From positions 1-52,282 of the forward strand of contig JBAZYX010000010.1 in NCBI GenBank assembly GCA_041659105.1: DNA of 52,282 bases, written 5' to 3'. Under the pieces are notes generated by a model. That model was not told the origin of the DNA. It searched no databases and was given only the letters and a program-made list of their open reading frames with translations. The number at the start of each line of letters is the position of its first letter. Positions within the stretch are counted from its first letter, which is position 1. Shown piece by piece: positions 50,536-52,282 of this stretch. The DNA is from CAIUKV01 sp041659105. Its GTDB lineage: Bacteria; Actinomycetota; Acidimicrobiia; IMCC26256; PALSA-555. The position numbers and the translations under genes were made by a program.

Positions 50536-50585
50536 CTGCCGGTCAGTAGCGCGACTCACAACTACGTCTTGTCGTCGTCGAGTGC

Positions 50586-50591
50586 TACTGT
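50586..50591 (+). promoter_or_regulatory. -10 box (TACTGT) for the M23 peptidase gene
   Basis: TACTGT would start transcription near 50598. An SD-like AGGGAG lies at 50618-50623. It faces away from the copper-pair promoter. Confidence 0.35.
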
Positions 50592-50669
50592 TCGCCGATC
50601 CGTTCGCTTGCTTCCGCAGGGAGACCCACGATCGTCGAAGCATCACGACGGGCTCGGCTCGTCGGGTTC

Positions 50670-51746
50670 GTGGTCGCGCTCATCTGTGCGCAACTGCTGA
50701 CGGTCTCGGTCGCAGGCGCAGACACCGCGTCAGACCTCGAGGCGGCGCGTCAGAAGGTGGCGACTTCCCAGGCTGAAGCGAACGCGGCGGCCGACGAACT
50801 CAGTCGAGCTGAAGGACGTTTCGAGGAGCTCCAGGACAAGATCGGCGAGTTGTCGGCGTCGATCGAGCAGGCGCAGGCGCAGATGGCGGCACTCGAAGCG
50901 CAGGTGGTGGATCGGGCGATCGGTGCATATGTCAATCGAGGCAGCGGCGCGAGCGGCTTCACCATGCTGTTCTCGACGCGTGGCCCGATGGAAGCGGCGA
51001 GACGGGAACGATTCCTGGACCAGGCAAATCAAGTCGACAACCGGGTCATCGAACAGCTGGACGCATTGCGAGCGGATCTCGCGGTGAAGCAGGAATCGCT
51101 CAAGAAGCAGCGGGAAGAGCAGCAGGTGCTGAGAGACCGGTTGGCCGAGAAGAACGCGTCTGTGCAGGCGAGTCTGGCGGAAGCGAATGCCGCCCGAGAC
51201 GAGCTCGCGGCGCGGCTGGAGCGGGAACAGGCGGCGGCTGCCGCGGCCGAGGCTGCGCGGATCCGTGCTGCGCAGGCGGCCAGCCGACCGCAACCGGCCT
51301 CCCCTGACGGCGGCTCCACAGGTGGGGGTGCCGGTCAGATCATCACCAACCCGGGCGGCGGGAGCTTCCAGTGCCCGGTGAGCGGCGCCGCCTACAGCGA
51401 CAATTTCGGGCCGCGCGGAAGTGGTTTCCACTACGGAATCGACATGTTCGCTTCGACCGGCGTACCGCTCGTCGCCGTCAAGAGCGGCACTGTGAGCTAC
51501 ATGGCGATGAACGGCGCCGGGGGAAACGAGGCGTACCTGTACGCGAACGACGGGAACGTCTACTACTACGCGCACCAGTCCCAGTTCGTCGGCGGCCCAC
51601 GGTCGGTCTCGCAGGGCGAGGTCATCGGCTTGGTCGGTTCGACGGGGAACTCGACGGCGCCGCACCTCCATTTCGAGATCCGGCTCGGTGGTCCGAACGG
51701 GCAGCGGATCGACCCGTACCCGACGCTCCAGTCAGCGGGCTGTTGA
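50670..51746 (+). CDS. Secreted M23 peptidase with N-terminal coiled coil
   Basis: The product is an exported cell wall hydrolase of the EnvC/NlpD type. It has a hydrophobic signal (VALICAQLLTVSVAGAD) and long heptad-like coiled coils (about residues 20-180: SDLEAARQKVATSQAEANAAADEL onwards). A Gly/Pro linker and an M23 domain follow, with GSGFHYGIDMFASTG (HxxxD zinc ligands), YYAHQSQF and APHLHFEIR (HxH). With these ligands it should cut peptide cross-links in peptidoglycan, perhaps at division. GTG 50670 is the first standard in-frame start, but it leaves the signal peptide without a basic n-region. The frame extends upstream (residues ASRRARLVGF) as far as an ATC at 50631 after an SD, so the real start is uncertain. 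Confidence 0.85.
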   Translation: MVALICAQLLTVSVAGADTASDLEAARQKVATSQAEANAAADELSRAEGRFEELQDKIGELSASIEQAQAQMAALEAQVVDRAIGAYVNRGSGASGFTMLFSTRGPMEAARRERFLDQANQVDNRVIEQLDALRADLAVKQESLKKQREEQQVLRDRLAEKNASVQASLAEANAARDELAARLEREQAAAAAAEAARIRAAQAASRPQPASPDGGSTGGGAGQIITNPGGGSFQCPVSGAAYSDNFGPRGSGFHYGIDMFASTGVPLVAVKSGTVSYMAMNGAGGNEAYLYANDGNVYYYAHQSQFVGGPRSVSQGEVIGLVGSTGNSTAPHLHFEIRLGGPNGQRIDPYPTLQSAGC

Positions 51747-52282
51747 CGCATCTCCGTTGCCGCGTTGCGTGTGGTCGGCGGCACACGCTTGGACCTGTAG
51801 TCCGTGGCATGCCTCGAGCAGCGCGACAGTCTCTTCGACATCCTCGGTGATTGTCACGAGTTCGAGGTCTTCGGGATTGACCATGTCCGTGTCGAGTAGA
51901 TGGTCGCGGACCCACGACAAGAGCGGTCCCCGATGCGCATGGGAGACGGGCACGACGGGAAATGACGGACCCGCCCGGTCTGGACGAGGGTCAGCACTTC
52001 GAAGAGCTCGTCGAGCGTGCCGAACCCACCGGGAAACACGACGAACCCAGTTGCGTAGCGCACGAACATGAGCTTCCGGGCGAAGAAGTGGTGGAACCGG
52101 ACGACGCGGTCCACATACGGGTTGGTCTCCTGCTCGAGGGCGAGCTCGACCTGTAGCCCGATGGATGGCGCCCGACCTCGTGGGACACACCCCTTTCGAC
52201 ACCGGACAGCGCGGCGAAGCCGTGCGCAACTTCGTTGCTGATCGATCCCAGCGCGGAGACATCGGCCGGGGAGCGCGCACGG
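51732..52282 (-). pseudogene. LOG-family (TIGR00730, lysine decarboxylase-like) gene, frameshifted and cut by window edge
   Basis: LOG proteins are Rossmann-fold phosphoribohydrolases that activate cytokinin-type nucleotides. The frame read from 52180 to 51960 encodes SIGLQVELALEQETNPYVDRVVRFHHFFARKLMF and the family signature PGGFGTLDELFEVLTLVQTG. At RHFP (near 51957) the frame breaks, and the rest (VVPVSHAHRG, LLSWVRDHLL, DMVNPEDLELVTITED) continues in another frame to the TGA at 51732-51734. One extra base restores it. Before SIGLQ the sequence no longer matches the family in any frame, so more damage is likely. The 3' end overlaps the peptidase stop by 15 bases. Either a decaying gene or sequence errors near a contig end. 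Confidence 0.7.

Overview
The window is very GC-rich with dense, mostly unspliced-length bacterial genes. It suggests an actinobacterium, most likely of the Acidimicrobiia lineage (an inference from gene content; no 16S rRNA gene is present). Positions 1-24300 follow the order familiar from Mycobacterium tuberculosis around Rv1003-Rv1026: rsmI, metG, tatD, rpfB, rsmA, ispE, glmU, prs, rplY, pth, mfd, mazG, eno, an FtsB/DivIC-like gene, DUF501 and ppx. Other actinobacterial marks are the 33-residue ribosomal protein bS22 and the many genes whose start codon follows a TAnnnT -10 box by only 6-9 bases, which implies leaderless mRNAs.

Layout. 1-3308: end of an unknown gene, a YchF-like protein that has lost its P-loop, an FkbM-like methyltransferase, DUF192 and rsmI. 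3350-9197: metG, tatD, rpfB and the rsmA-ispE pair. 9325-9583: bS22 (minus) and tRNA-Gln. 9660-19740: wall precursor, nucleotide, translation and repair genes ending with mazG and a membrane protein. 19744-20973: a cytochrome P450 facing eno. 21197-24735: eno to ppx and a small unknown gene. 24856-29853: aminotransferase, orn, acetyltransferase, enoyl-CoA hydratase, MATE exporter and a small unknown gene that runs into tRNA-Leu(UAA).

29851-48200: a probable genomic island of about 18.3 kb. It lies between tRNA-Leu and a displaced 3' half of a tRNA-Leu that shares a 13-bp block across the anticodon loop. It carries a catabolic cluster: acyl-CoA synthetase, P450, Baeyer-Villiger monooxygenase, four acyl-CoA dehydrogenase subunits in two complementary pairs, enoyl-CoA hydratase (broken by one base), two short-chain dehydrogenases, a two-domain CoA-transferase, a double hot-dog hydratase, an aldo/keto reductase, a SnoaL-like protein and a GlcG-like protein. 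Together they could hydroxylate and lactonise a cyclic or branched, possibly terpenoid or steroid-like, substrate, activate it with CoA and shorten it by beta-oxidation. The substrate is unknown and no integrase is present.

48201-52282: a ribbon-helix-helix antitoxin with a truncated Doc toxin, a methyltransferase, a methionine-rich cupredoxin and a DUF6153-like membrane protein (possibly copper related), an M23 peptidase, and a frameshifted LOG-family gene cut by the window edge.
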